DNA of 64,000 nucleotides from Saccharopolyspora indica (GTDB lineage: Bacteria; Actinomycetota; Actinomycetes; Mycobacteriales; Pseudonocardiaceae). The stretch covers positions 186,001 to 250,000 of the forward strand of contig NZ_JAQGLB010000009.1 of assembly GCF_027853965.1 (NCBI RefSeq). The letters are read 5' to 3'. A model generated the notes under the pieces. That model was not told where the DNA came from, ran no database searches, and saw nothing but the letters and a program-made list of their open reading frames with translations. Each line of letters opens with the position of its first letter. Position 1 is the first letter of the stretch. Made by a program: the position numbers and the translations under genes. Of the stretch, positions 1 to 7,625 are shown piece after piece.

Positions 1-475
1 AGCCGGCGCGGGCGGCGGCCGCGGCCACCGCGTTGGCCAGGTTCCCGGTCGACGGGCAGGCCAGCACCTTGAAGCCGAACTCGCGGGCGGCGGCCAGCGC
101 GACGGCGACCACCCGGTCCTTGAACGAGTGCGTCGGGTTGCCGGTGTCGTCCTTGATCCAGATCCGCTTGACCCCCAACGCCTTCGCGAGGTTGTCGGCG
201 CGGATCAAGCGCGTACAGCCGGGGTCGGTGTTCGGGTGCTCCTCGACGTTGGAGGGCACCGGGAGCAGCTGCTTGTAGCGCCAGATCGACCGGGGGCCGG
301 CTTCGATGTCCTCGCGGCGGATCCGCGGGAAGTCGTAGGCCACTTCCAGCGGGGAGAAGTCTTCGAGGGAGACGAACTCGGGGGCCAGCGGCTGCCGGTG
401 CCCCTCTTCCTTGGACACCAGTTCGACGGCGTTGCCCAGGTCGTAGGTCTTCTGGGCAGGGGCAGCAGCGGTCAT
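1..475 (-). CDS. Threonine synthase-fold PLP enzyme, N-terminal part (cut by window edge)
   Basis: The first 158 residues are visible on the minus strand, starting at an ATG at 475 behind a GGAGAGG ribosome site; the rest lies left of base 1. The stretch SPLEVAYDFP, IWRYKQLLPVP and the PLP lysine motif THSFKDR are typical of actinobacterial threonine synthases (ThrC). Homologues I remember carry cysteine pairs (a small zinc ribbon) before the SPLEVAYD segment; here those positions read SKEEG and SLEDF, so the ribbon is lost. The gene sits directly behind a SAM riboswitch, which suits methionine rather than threonine synthesis. A threonine synthase homologue (MetM) of Streptomyces is reported, as I recall, to make homocysteine from O-phosphohomoserine with a sulfur-carrier protein. 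Family: sure. ThrC or MetM role: open. Confidence 0.85.
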   Translation of the reverse strand, partial: MTAAAPAQKTYDLGNAVELVSKEEGHRQPLAPEFVSLEDFSPLEVAYDFPRIRREDIEAGPRSIWRYKQLLPVPSNVEEHPNTDPGCTRLIRADNLAKALGVKRIWIKDDTGNPTHSFKDRVVAVALAAAREFGFKVLACPSTGNLANAVAAAAARAG

Positions 476-489
476 CGCGAGGTCCTCTC

Positions 490-619
490 CTCATCTGTCC
501 CGCGGACGGGTCGGAATTGGCACCGCTTTCGCCGGAGACCTCGCGGAAGAAGACACGATTCGCCGGACGAACGGTTGCCGGGGCTTCATCGGGCCGTTCC
601 CTCTGCCCCTCTGGATGAG
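490..619 (-). promoter_or_regulatory. SAM riboswitch (S-box core, SAM-I/SAM-IV clan)
   Basis: Read on the minus strand. Outer helix P1 is CTCATC (619-614) with GATGAG (495-490). The core GAGGGAACGGCCCGATGAAG, then CCCCGGCAACC, and later GGTGCCAATTCC are the classic S-box signature. The 3' strand of P1 runs straight into the ribosome site of the next gene (about 482-489), so SAM binding would most simply block translation initiation. No uracil-rich terminator is visible. Whether it is SAM-I or SAM-IV needs a covariance model. Confidence 0.93.
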
Positions 620-717
620 CTATTCGGTTGTGCCCGCAACGCTAATGGATCGCGCGCGGTTCTGGCCAGGCCGATCCAGATGCCGGGAACGTCGCGGGTG
701 CGTGGGACGATGCCTGC

Positions 718-1704
718 ATGAGCTCACCGTCCGTGGTCACCGATCCGCTGCACCTGGTGCTCGGCGACGAGGAACTGCTGGTGGAACGCGCGCTGTGGGC
801 GGCGGTCGGAGCGGCCCGCGCGGCGGACCCGGACGCCGAGCTGCGCCGGGTGAAGGTGAGCGAACTCACCCCACCGGAGCTGGCCGAGATGCTCAGCCCT
901 TCGCTGTTCGCGGAGGGGCGGGTGCTGGCGGTGGAATCCGCGCAGGACGCGGGCAAGGAGATCGCCGAGGCCCTGCTGTCCCAGGCCAAGCAGCCGGTCG
1001 ACGGCGTCACCCTCGTCGTCGTGCACACCGGCGGCGGGCGGTCGAAGTACGCGAAGGAACTGCCCAACGCGCTGCGCAAGCTCGGCGCGCGCGTCACGGA
1101 GTGCAACAAGATCACCAAGGCCGCCGAGCGGGAGGCGTTCGTCCGCGACGAGATCCGCCGTGCGGGCGGCAAGGCGGACGCGGCCGCGGTGGCCGCGCTG
1201 ATCGAGACCGTCGGTTCGGACCTGCGCGAGCTCTCCGCGGCGGCGACCCAGCTGGTCGCCGACACCGGCGGGAAGGTCGACGAGACCGCGGTGCGCCGCT
1301 ACCACCGGGGACGCGCCGAGGTCACCGGGTTCGCGGTCGCGGAGAAGGCCGTGACCGGCGACCGGGCCGCCGCGCTGGAGGCGCTGCGCTGGGCGGTGCA
1401 GCTCGGCGTCCCGCACGTGCTGATCGCCGATGCGCTGGCGGATTCGGTCCGGACCATCGGCCGGGTCGCCGCCGCGGGCGGCCGCAACGACCCGTTCCGC
1501 CTGGCCGGTGAGCTCGGCATGCCCGCGTGGAAGGTGAAGAAGGCGCTGGCGCAGTCCAGGGGCTGGACGCCCAAGACCCTCGCGGCCGCGCTCCAGGCGG
1601 TCGCCGAGGTCAACGCCGGGGTCAAGGGCATGGCCGCGGACGCCACCTACGCCCTGGAGCGCACCGTCCTGCGCCTGGTCGAGCTCCGCAACCAGCGCTC
1701 CTGA
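718..1704 (+). CDS. holA: DNA polymerase III subunit delta
   Basis: A 328-residue protein of the HolA family, the clamp-loader subunit that opens the sliding clamp. The N-terminus (LHLVLGDEELLVERAL) is the degenerate AAA+ start typical of actinobacterial HolA, without a Walker A lysine. Middle parts RVTECNKITKAAEREAFVRDEIRRAG and the C-terminal helical collar PFRLAGELGMPAWKVKKAL also match. It starts at ATG 718 and ends just before a bidirectional terminator shared with rpsT. The neighbour rpsT in convergent orientation is the usual actinobacterial arrangement. Confidence 0.95.
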   Translation: MSSPSVVTDPLHLVLGDEELLVERALWAAVGAARAADPDAELRRVKVSELTPPELAEMLSPSLFAEGRVLAVESAQDAGKEIAEALLSQAKQPVDGVTLVVVHTGGGRSKYAKELPNALRKLGARVTECNKITKAAEREAFVRDEIRRAGGKADAAAVAALIETVGSDLRELSAAATQLVADTGGKVDETAVRRYHRGRAEVTGFAVAEKAVTGDRAAALEALRWAVQLGVPHVLIADALADSVRTIGRVAAAGGRNDPFRLAGELGMPAWKVKKALAQSRGWTPKTLAAALQAVAEVNAGVKGMAADATYALERTVLRLVELRNQRS

Positions 1705-1712
1705 AAAGCAAA

Positions 1713-1739
1713 CGGCCCCTTCCCGCCGGGAAGGGGCCG
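1713..1739. terminator. Bidirectional terminator between holA and rpsT
   Basis: Perfect 12-bp stem CGGCCCCTTCCC (1713-1724) with a 3-base loop and its exact complement (1728-1739). It lies between two convergent stop codons and is flanked by AAAAGCAAA on the holA side, so it would act as an intrinsic terminator for rpsT. Confidence 0.85.
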
Positions 1740-1753
1740 AAGGCAGGCCGAGA

Positions 1754-2014
1754 TCAGAGCTCGTTGACGCGCTGCGCCAGGGCCGACTTCTTGTTGGCGG
1801 CCTGGTTGCGGTGGATGACGCCCTTGCTGGCGGCCTTGTCCAGCTCGCGGCTGGCGGCGCGCTGCAGCTCGATGGCCTTGTCCTTCTCACCGGCGGCAGC
1901 GGCCTCGCGGAACTTGCGGATCGCGGTCTTCAGCGAGGACTTCACGGCCTTGTTGCGCTGCCGGGCCGCCTCGTTGGTCTTGATCCGCTTCATCTGGGAC
2001 TTGATGTTGGCCAC
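1754..2014 (-). CDS. rpsT: 30S ribosomal protein S20
   Basis: An 86-residue protein, the usual length for S20, which binds the 5' domain of 16S rRNA. The start is GTG at 2014, giving (V)[20 protein letters not shown]; an upstream in-frame extension exists but has no S20 similarity. A purine-rich ribosome site (AAAGAGGCG) precedes it. The protein is alanine and lysine rich as expected. The 5' leader contains a CCTGCC/GGCAGG hairpin (2067-2082), a possible site for autogenous control, but this is a guess from the general behaviour of ribosomal proteins. Confidence 0.97.
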   Translation of the reverse strand: MANIKSQMKRIKTNEAARQRNKAVKSSLKTAIRKFREAAAAGEKDKAIELQRAASRELDKAASKGVIHRNQAANKKSALAQRVNEL

Positions 2015-2223
2015 TGGTTCGCCTCTTTCGCGTCTGTCGAATCGGTCGTGCCGCGCTTGACTCGGCCCTGCCCGGGGGCAGGTTTCCTCCACGGCGGAAC
2101 GCCGCACGGCACGGTCGACCATGTTAACAGCCGCGACCTGGGCGGATGTCGGCCGGGCGAGCGGGCGCGAGAGCGATCACATCGGCTCGGAACCGGCCCG
2201 CGCAGAACATAGGGTCGATCCTC

Positions 2224-3030
2224 GTGCTGGACGCCCTGAACTGGCCGGGTTTCGCCGACCTCTCGCTCGCCGGACTGCTCTTCCTCTGCGCGGCGGCGTT
2301 CCTCGCCGGGGCGGTCGACGCCATCGTCGGTGGCGGCGGTCTGGTCCAGCTGCCCGCCATGCTGCTGCTCCTGCCGGGCGGCGAGGTGATCTACTCGCTG
2401 GCCACCAACAAGGTCGCGGCGATCGCGGGCACCGCCGCGGCCGCCCGCACCTACGCCAAGCGCACTCCGATCGACTGGAGCGCCGCGCTGTCGATGGCGC
2501 TGGTCGCACTGCTGGGATCGCTGGGCGGAGCGATGCTCGCCAACGCGCTGCCCTCGCACGTGCTCAACATCATCGTGCTCGTGGCGCTGGTGGCCGTGGG
2601 CCTCTACACCTGGCGCAAGCCCGACCTCGGGTCGGTCGACGCGCCGCGCTTCCAGCGCCGCGTCCAGCTGCTCGTGATGCTCGCGGGCGGTGCGGTGATC
2701 GGCTTCTGGGACGGCATCGCCGGTCCCGGAACCGGATCGTTCCTGGTGTTCCTGCTGGTGGGCCTGGTCGGTTTCGCGTTCCTCACGGCCTCTGCCACGG
2801 CGAAGGTGGTCAACGTCGCGACCAACCTCGGCGCGCTGATCTTCTTCATCCCGGCGGGCAAGGTCCTCTGGGGCCTGGGCATCCTGATGGCGCTGAGCAA
2901 CATCGCGGGCAGCGTGCTCGGCGCGATGCTGGCAGCCCGGCGCGGATCGGGTTTCGTGCGCCGGGTCTTCCTGACCGTGGTCGTCGGCCTCGTCGTCAGC
3001 CTCGGCTGGAAGATGGCCGCCGGCGCGTAG
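2224..3030 (+). CDS. TauE/SafE-family membrane permease
   Basis: About 268 residues with eight hydrophobic segments and two repeats of the family pattern: AGAVDAIVGGGGLVQLPAML near the N-terminus and GFWDGIAGPGTGSFLVFLLV in the middle. Members export sulfite, sulfoacetate or related organosulfur anions across the cytoplasmic membrane; the substrate here cannot be told. I place the start at GTG 2224 because the preceding in-frame stretch (from 2146) is Arg/Ala-rich and not membrane-like; the ribosome site is weak either way. It is followed by a riboswitch-controlled gene and appears to be a single transcription unit. Confidence 0.88.
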   Translation: MLDALNWPGFADLSLAGLLFLCAAAFLAGAVDAIVGGGGLVQLPAMLLLLPGGEVIYSLATNKVAAIAGTAAAARTYAKRTPIDWSAALSMALVALLGSLGGAMLANALPSHVLNIIVLVALVAVGLYTWRKPDLGSVDAPRFQRRVQLLVMLAGGAVIGFWDGIAGPGTGSFLVFLLVGLVGFAFLTASATAKVVNVATNLGALIFFIPAGKVLWGLGILMALSNIAGSVLGAMLAARRGSGFVRRVFLTVVVGLVVSLGWKMAAGA

Positions 3031-3084
3031 CGACGCGGCTCACAACGTCCTTCAGCCCGGGCGCCCGCGCGGCGTAGCATCGCC

Positions 3085-3225
3085 GCTGGCTGTGCCTAGG
3101 GTTCCGCTCCCGCTCCGATGCAGATCGCCACAACCAGGAGCGCGGAGGACCGGTCCGAGCGGCACCGGCGACCGCCGAACGGACGCGGTCGTACATCTGA
3201 CGGGACAAAAGCCTGGAGGAACCCG
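3085..3225 (+). promoter_or_regulatory. Guanidine-I type (ykkC) riboswitch
   Basis: Plus-strand leader of the next gene. It holds, in order, CTAGGGTTCCG (3096-3106), CCGGTCCGAGCGG (3150-3162) and CTGACGGGACAAAAGCC (3197-3213), the hallmark blocks of the ykkC aptamer. GGGTTCC (3099-3105) can also pair with GGAACCC (3218-3224), a likely expression-platform helix near the coding start. ykkC RNAs include guanidine-I and the ppGpp, PRPP and nucleotide-binding subtypes; the downstream small-molecule exporter favours guanidine. The exact subtype needs a covariance search. Confidence 0.85.
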
Positions 3226-3260
3226 GATGCCGCGCGCCCGCGCGGTGCGGAGAGGGTTCC

Positions 3261-4124
3261 ATGGGATTGGTCGCCGTCGTCCTCGTCGTCGCAGCTGCGT
3301 TCGCCCACGCGGGCTGGAACTTCTTCGCCAAGCGAGCCGGATCGGCGGGCGCCGGTTTCGTGTGGCTGACCGCGACCTGCTCCGCCGTGCTGTACCTGCC
3401 GGTGGCCCTCGGGGCGCTGCTGCTGTTCGGCGTTCCGCCGCTGGGCGACTGGGTGCTGGGCGTGCTCGTCAGCGCGGTCGTGCACCTGGCCTACTTCCTG
3501 CTGCTGCAGCGCGGTTACGCGGTCGGTGACATGTCGGTGGTCTACCCGCTGGCCAGGGGCACCGGCCCGATGCTGGCGATGCTGATCGCGGTGCTGGCGC
3601 TGGGCGAGCGGCCGGGCTGGCTCGGGGTGGCCGGCGGGCTGCTGGTGATCGCGGGAGTGCTGGTGATCGGGCTGTCCGACGGCTTGCCCCGCTCGGGCGC
3701 GAGCCTGGCCGGAGTCGGGTTCGGCGTCCTGACCGGCTCGCTGATCGCGATCTACACGGTGTGGGACGCCTACGCGGTGACCGGCCTGGCGCTGTCCCCG
3801 CTGCTGTACGACTGGGCGAACAACTTCGCCCGCGCGGGCCTGCTCGCCCCGTACGCGGCCCGCCGCCGAACCCAGATCGCCGCGGTCTGGTCCGAGCACC
3901 GCGCGGCGGTGCTGGCGGTGGCGCTGCTGTCGCCGCTGGCCTACATCCTCGTCCTGTTCGCGATGCAGCTGGCCCCGGTGAGCCTGGTGGCCCCGGCCCG
4001 CGAGCTGAGCATCGTCATCGCGGGCCTGCTGGCCTGGCGCTTCCTCGGCGAGTCCCAACCCGGCCGCCGCATGGCGGGAGCCCTGGTCGTCCTCACCGGA
4101 GTGGTCCTCCTCGGCATCGCCTGA
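3261..4124 (+). CDS. EamA/DMT-family transporter, probable guanidine-linked exporter
   Basis: A 287-residue protein with ten hydrophobic segments arranged as two five-helix EamA repeats (first ends near ILVIGLSDGL-like residues about 140, second ends in LTGVVLLGIA). The ATG at 3261 has a good ribosome site (GGAGAGG). The drug/metabolite transporter superfamily also contains the small SugE/EmrE exporters usually found behind guanidine riboswitches, so a role in exporting guanidinium or a related cation is a reasonable inference from the leader. The substrate is not proven by sequence. Confidence 0.88.
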   Translation: MGLVAVVLVVAAAFAHAGWNFFAKRAGSAGAGFVWLTATCSAVLYLPVALGALLLFGVPPLGDWVLGVLVSAVVHLAYFLLLQRGYAVGDMSVVYPLARGTGPMLAMLIAVLALGERPGWLGVAGGLLVIAGVLVIGLSDGLPRSGASLAGVGFGVLTGSLIAIYTVWDAYAVTGLALSPLLYDWANNFARAGLLAPYAARRRTQIAAVWSEHRAAVLAVALLSPLAYILVLFAMQLAPVSLVAPARELSIVIAGLLAWRFLGESQPGRRMAGALVVLTGVVLLGIA

Positions 4125-4177
4125 TCAGCTAGCGCGGAGCGTTTGGCGGTTCCGGCGCTTCGCCGGGCGAGCTGATC
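4123..4177 (+). terminator. Hairpin terminator after the EamA gene
   Basis: GATCAGCT (4123-4130, including the stop codon) pairs with AGCTGATC (4170-4177). Inside lies CCGGCG-CTT-CGCCGG (4152-4166). No T-run follows, so factor-independent activity is uncertain. Confidence 0.5.
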
Positions 4178-4213
4178 CGGCGTTGCGGGGTTCGGCCGGG
4201 TAGGAATGGGCGC

Positions 4214-4594
4214 ATGGACGTCTTGGCCAGCCGGTTGATCCTCCGGCCGCGCGAGTGGGACCGGTCGGTGCGCTTCTACCGGGACGTGCTCGGGTTGGCG
4301 ATCGCCCGGGAGTTCCCCGGTGGCGCGGTCTTCTTCCTCGGGCAGGGACTTCTGGAGATCTCCGGCAGCGGCGGCCCCGGGCCGAGCCCGGACCAGGTGC
4401 TCTGGGTGCAGGTGCGCGATGTGCGGGCGGAGTTCGAGCAGCTCCGCGAGCGCGGCGTCACCGTGCTGGCCGAGCCCGAGCGCAAGCCGTGGGGCCTGGA
4501 CGAGGCCTGGGTCGCCGACCCCGACGGCATGCGGATCGTGCTGGTGGAGATCCCGTCGGACCACCCGCTGCGCGTCGACGTCCGCCACCTCTGA
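4214..4594 (+). CDS. VOC (glyoxalase/bleomycin-resistance fold) protein
   Basis: A 126-residue single-module protein of the vicinal oxygen chelate superfamily. It shows the paired beta-alpha-beta-beta-beta signature: RPREWDRSVRFYRDVLGLAIARE at the start and VADPDGMRIVLVEIP near the end, with E at the usual metal position in the last strand. Single modules normally dimerise. The superfamily covers dioxygenases, isomerases and resistance proteins, and nothing nearby narrows the role. It stands alone, convergent with the esterase gene. Confidence 0.8.
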   Translation: MDVLASRLILRPREWDRSVRFYRDVLGLAIAREFPGGAVFFLGQGLLEISGSGGPGPSPDQVLWVQVRDVRAEFEQLRERGVTVLAEPERKPWGLDEAWVADPDGMRIVLVEIPSDHPLRVDVRHL

Positions 4595-4634
4595 CGAAGG
4601 TGCGGCGGCCCCCGGTGGAACCGCCGCACCCGGT

Positions 4635-6206
4635 TCAGCTGATCGCGGTCCAGAACTCGTAGTGGTGCTCGGCGGCGAAGTCCCGAGCCGCGATGCCACC
4701 CGGCCGCCCGGATTCCAGCGCTAAGACCGCATTCCGGTCCCAGCGCGCGGCGCCGTCGCCGTTGGGGTCTCCGGTGGCCGCGAACCGCGTCCAGTAGCCG
4801 ATCATCTGGTCGGCGAGCTCCTGCTGCGCCTGGTCCAGCGGCTCGGCCCAGTCCGCGTTGAACAGGTACGGCAGCTCGGCGGTGTGGTAGGCGCCCACCG
4901 GGTACGGCGGCTTGGGCACGCCTTCGTGCCACGGTGCGTCCTGCGCTGCGAATTCGTAGCTGTAGGTGGGTGTCCACCTGGCCAGTGCGGTGCCGGTGTC
5001 CAGCGAGGCCTTCGCCCAGCGGTGGTCGGTGATCGCGGCCGATCTCGCCAGGCTCGCACAACTGTCGTCGTAGCAACCGTATTCGCCGATCACGGCCTCG
5101 GCGTGGTCCGGGAACAGCTGCGCCACTTCCGCGCGGTACTGCTCGAAGCTCAGCGGCCTGCCGTTCATCAGCTCCGCACCCATGGTCATGAAGCGCTCTT
5201 CGTCGCGGTTGATGCCGTGCAGCACGGGAACCCGTGCGAACCGGCCGCTTTCCAGTGCCGTCGCCGGATCCGTCGGCAGCGCGGTGCCGCCGAGCGCGGG
5301 GCTGAAGTTCTCGCCCGAGGCGGCTTCCAGCAGCTCTGGCACGGGTTTGCGCCGCAGGCAGTCCGCAGCCGTCGCCTCGTCGGCGCATCCCGCGCGAGTT
5401 GCCAGTCCGATGCCCTGCTGCGCGGCGATGGCCCTCGGGCGCGGCGCGGAGGTGGTTTCGGGCGACCACTGAGCAGCGCACGGGGCGCTCTGGACGATCG
5501 CTCGGTGGAAGAGCCCGGCCGAGCCGGGGGAGACCAGGTTGTCGCACACCGAGAACCCGCCCCCGGACTCGCCGAACAGCGTCACGTTGCCCGGGTCCCC
5601 GCCGAATGCCCGCGCGTTGCGCTGGACCCAGCGCAGCGCGGCCTGCTGGTCCTGGAGCCCGTAGTCGCCGGACGGGCCGGCGGCGTCGAGGGCGGGGTGG
5701 CTGAGGAAGCCGAAGATGCCGAGCCGGTAGTTGACGGTCACCACGATGACATCGCCCCTGGTCACCAGGGGTGTCGGGTCGTAGCGGTGCGCGACGCCGT
5801 CGACGAAGCTGCCGCCGTGGAGGTAGACCATCACCGGTAGCGGCCGGTCCGCGGTCTGCCGCGGTGCGGTGACGTTGAGGTACAAGCAGTCCTCCGTCGT
5901 GCTCGGTTCGCCGATCTCCACGCCGACCTGCGGGCACGCGTTGCCCCTGCGCGTCGCATCGCGGGGCGCTTCCCACGGCTGCACCGGCTGCGGCGGGGCC
6001 CAGCGGAGGGAACCGGTGGGCGGTGCCGCGTACGGGATCCCGCTGAAGGACCGGATCTGCTCGGTCGCGGCGCCGCGCACGGGGCCGGAATCGGTCAGCA
6101 CCACCGGGTCGTCCGGCTGCTGAGGTCCGCAAGCGGCGAGTCCCGCGGTCAGTCCGGCCGCGATCAGAACGGCGAACGTCTTCGAATGTCGCGTGCGGCC
6201 GGGCAT
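4635..6206 (-). CDS. Secreted lipoprotein carboxylesterase (type B)
   Basis: A 523-residue serine esterase of the carboxylesterase/cholinesterase family. The start at 6206 gives a signal peptide ending in the lipobox LAAC, so the mature protein should be lipid-anchored outside the cell. Motifs in order: GIPYAAPP, oxyanion LHGGSF, nucleophile GESGGG (about residue 220), and the catalytic His in GAYHTAELPYLF. Disulfide cysteines of the family (CLYLNV, CADEATAADCL) are present. A longer in-frame extension upstream lacks a signal sequence and is rejected. A TetR gene is divergent with a shared operator-like region, so induction by an ester substrate or product is likely. Confidence 0.92.
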   Translation of the reverse strand: MPGRTRHSKTFAVLIAAGLTAGLAACGPQQPDDPVVLTDSGPVRGAATEQIRSFSGIPYAAPPTGSLRWAPPQPVQPWEAPRDATRRGNACPQVGVEIGEPSTTEDCLYLNVTAPRQTADRPLPVMVYLHGGSFVDGVAHRYDPTPLVTRGDVIVVTVNYRLGIFGFLSHPALDAAGPSGDYGLQDQQAALRWVQRNARAFGGDPGNVTLFGESGGGFSVCDNLVSPGSAGLFHRAIVQSAPCAAQWSPETTSAPRPRAIAAQQGIGLATRAGCADEATAADCLRRKPVPELLEAASGENFSPALGGTALPTDPATALESGRFARVPVLHGINRDEERFMTMGAELMNGRPLSFEQYRAEVAQLFPDHAEAVIGEYGCYDDSCASLARSAAITDHRWAKASLDTGTALARWTPTYSYEFAAQDAPWHEGVPKPPYPVGAYHTAELPYLFNADWAEPLDQAQQELADQMIGYWTRFAATGDPNGDGAARWDRNAVLALESGRPGGIAARDFAAEHHYEFWTAIS

Positions 6207-6282
6207 GGGCCGCTCCTCTCCGTACGTGGACCGCCGGGTCGGCGGCCGGTGCGGAGGAACGCTATCCAGTATTTGGGCAAAC

Positions 6283-6312
6283 GCGCAAGGCATTTGCGCA
6301 AGGCGATCGCCT
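6283..6312. promoter_or_regulatory. Operator candidate between esterase and TetR gene
   Basis: A perfect 12-bp palindrome AGGCGATCGCCT (6301-6312) adjoins a direct repeat GCGCAAGGC at 6283-6291 and 6296-6304, which also forms the inverted repeat GCGCAA-N5-TTGCGC (6283-6299). The cluster lies 36 bases before the TetR start and would control both divergent genes. Confidence 0.5.
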
Positions 6313-6347
6313 GAGGCGTTCGCGCCATCGGCTGCTAGGGTCTGGCC

Positions 6348-6935
6348 ATGGGAAATCGCGAGGACCTGCTGGCCGGGGCGAAGCGCTGCTTGCTCGACAA
6401 GGGCTACGAGCGCTCGACGGTGCGCGACATCGCGACCGAGGCGGGGGTCAGCATGGCCGCGATCGGCTACCACTTCGGATCGCGCGAGAACCTGCTCAAC
6501 GCCGCGCTCTTCGAGGCGTTGGACGAGTGGGGCGCCGAAGTCGCGCGCACCCTCGGCGCCGAAGGCGAGGGCGGGGCCGCGGAGCGGTTCGAGGCGATGT
6601 GGGCGCGGATGATCGACTCGTTCACCAGCCACCGCCCGCTGTGGTTGGCCAGCGTCGAGGCGTTCATGCAGGCTGCGCGCTCGCCGGAGCTGCGCGACCG
6701 GCTGGCCGACGGCATGCGGCAGGGCAGAGCGGGGCAGGCGGCGGCGTTGCTGGTCGCCAGCGAGGATTCCCTCCCGGACGAGCAGGTGCGCAGCCTGGGC
6801 TCGGTGCACATGGCGCTGCTGTCCGGGGTGATGTTGCAGTGGATGGTCTCGCCCGACGACGCCCCGAGCGCGGCGGAAGTGGCGCGGGGATTGCGGGCGC
6901 TCTCCGGTGTGGTCTGGCCGGACGGCGAGAGCTGA
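6348..6935 (+). CDS. TetR-family transcriptional regulator
   Basis: A 195-residue regulator with the N-terminal TetR helix-turn-helix: AKRCLLDKGYERSTVRDIATEAGVSMAAIGYHFGSRENLLNAAL (about residues 8-52). The C-terminal ligand domain is about 140 residues and is not assignable to a ligand class. It is divergent from the lipoprotein esterase gene, so it most likely represses that gene and itself through the palindromes in the 141-bp gap. Start ATG 6348 fits the domain start. Confidence 0.9.
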   Translation: MGNREDLLAGAKRCLLDKGYERSTVRDIATEAGVSMAAIGYHFGSRENLLNAALFEALDEWGAEVARTLGAEGEGGAAERFEAMWARMIDSFTSHRPLWLASVEAFMQAARSPELRDRLADGMRQGRAGQAAALLVASEDSLPDEQVRSLGSVHMALLSGVMLQWMVSPDDAPSAAEVARGLRALSGVVWPDGES

Positions 6936-6959
6936 GCGATCTCCTGTGGCCCGGCGCGC

Positions 6960-7565
6960 CTACGCGGAGGCGCTCGGCGTGATCCGGAAGGTGCGCGCGA
7001 GCGACTCGACGAGGAACCGGATCTCGTCCTGCGCGTCGAAGTCCTCGTCATCGCAGTGCAGGTACAGGCCGTCGAGAACGGTGATCGTCCACCGGGCCGC
7101 TTGGCTCGGCGAAACCGCCGGATCCATGAGGCCGTCCCGCCGCATCAGTTCGGCGAGTCCGGTCAACGCGTCCCGCTCGACCTGTTCGAGCTCGGCGAGG
7201 ATCGCGGCCAGTTCCGGGTCGGCGGAGGCGCGTTCCAGCACCGCGGCGGCCATCCCGGCGGCGTTCGGCTGGACGAGGTCGCCCGCCATCACCTGCACGG
7301 CGGTGAAGAACGCGCGGCGCGGATCGGCGCTGTCGATCCGCCCGAGTTCGGCCCGGACCCGGGCGCAGTCGTCCGCGACGATCGCGCGGAAGATCGCCGC
7401 TTTGTCGGCGAAGTAGTGGAACAGCGCGCCCGAGCTGACGCCGGTGGCCTTCCGCAGGTCGCCGACGGTCGTCTTGGCGTATCCGGAGGCGGCGAACGCG
7501 TCGGCCGCTCCGGCGAGGATTCGTCGCCGTCGCTCCGCGTACCGGTCGGGATCGACTGTTCTCAT
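6960..7565 (-). CDS. TetR-family transcriptional regulator
   Basis: A 201-residue TetR protein. Helix-turn-helix: ILAGAADAFAASGYAKTTVGDLRKATGVSSGALFHYFADKAAIFRAI (about residues 15-62). The C-terminal domain (AVQVMAGDLVQPNAAGMAAAVLERA) resembles members that sense lipophilic compounds, but the ligand is unknown. Divergent from a membrane protein/hydrolase gene pair; the 60-bp gap is mostly taken by a 26-bp palindrome, a very probable operator. Its 3' end converges on the previous TetR gene. Confidence 0.9.
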   Translation of the reverse strand: MRTVDPDRYAERRRRILAGAADAFAASGYAKTTVGDLRKATGVSSGALFHYFADKAAIFRAIVADDCARVRAELGRIDSADPRRAFFTAVQVMAGDLVQPNAAGMAAAVLERASADPELAAILAELEQVERDALTGLAELMRRDGLMDPAVSPSQAARWTITVLDGLYLHCDDEDFDAQDEIRFLVESLARTFRITPSASA

Positions 7566-7595
7566 GCCCGGCGTGCTCCCGTCGGTCGTCCGGTC

Positions 7596-7621
7596 ATTAG
7601 TAGAACGCGCATTCTGCTAAT
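7596..7621. promoter_or_regulatory. 26-bp TetR operator
   Basis: Imperfect palindrome with 22 of 26 bases symmetric: half-sites ATTAGTAGAACGC and GCATTCTGCTAAT. It ends five bases before the first possible GTG of the plus-strand gene, and 31 bases from the TetR start, so binding would block both divergent promoters. Confidence 0.75.
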
Positions 7622-7625
7622 GTAG

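Noticed and set aside
615..1511. Long Arg/Gly-rich open frame overlapping holA
   Set aside because: It is the +1 shadow of holA; composition is typical of an off-frame reading in GC-rich DNA.
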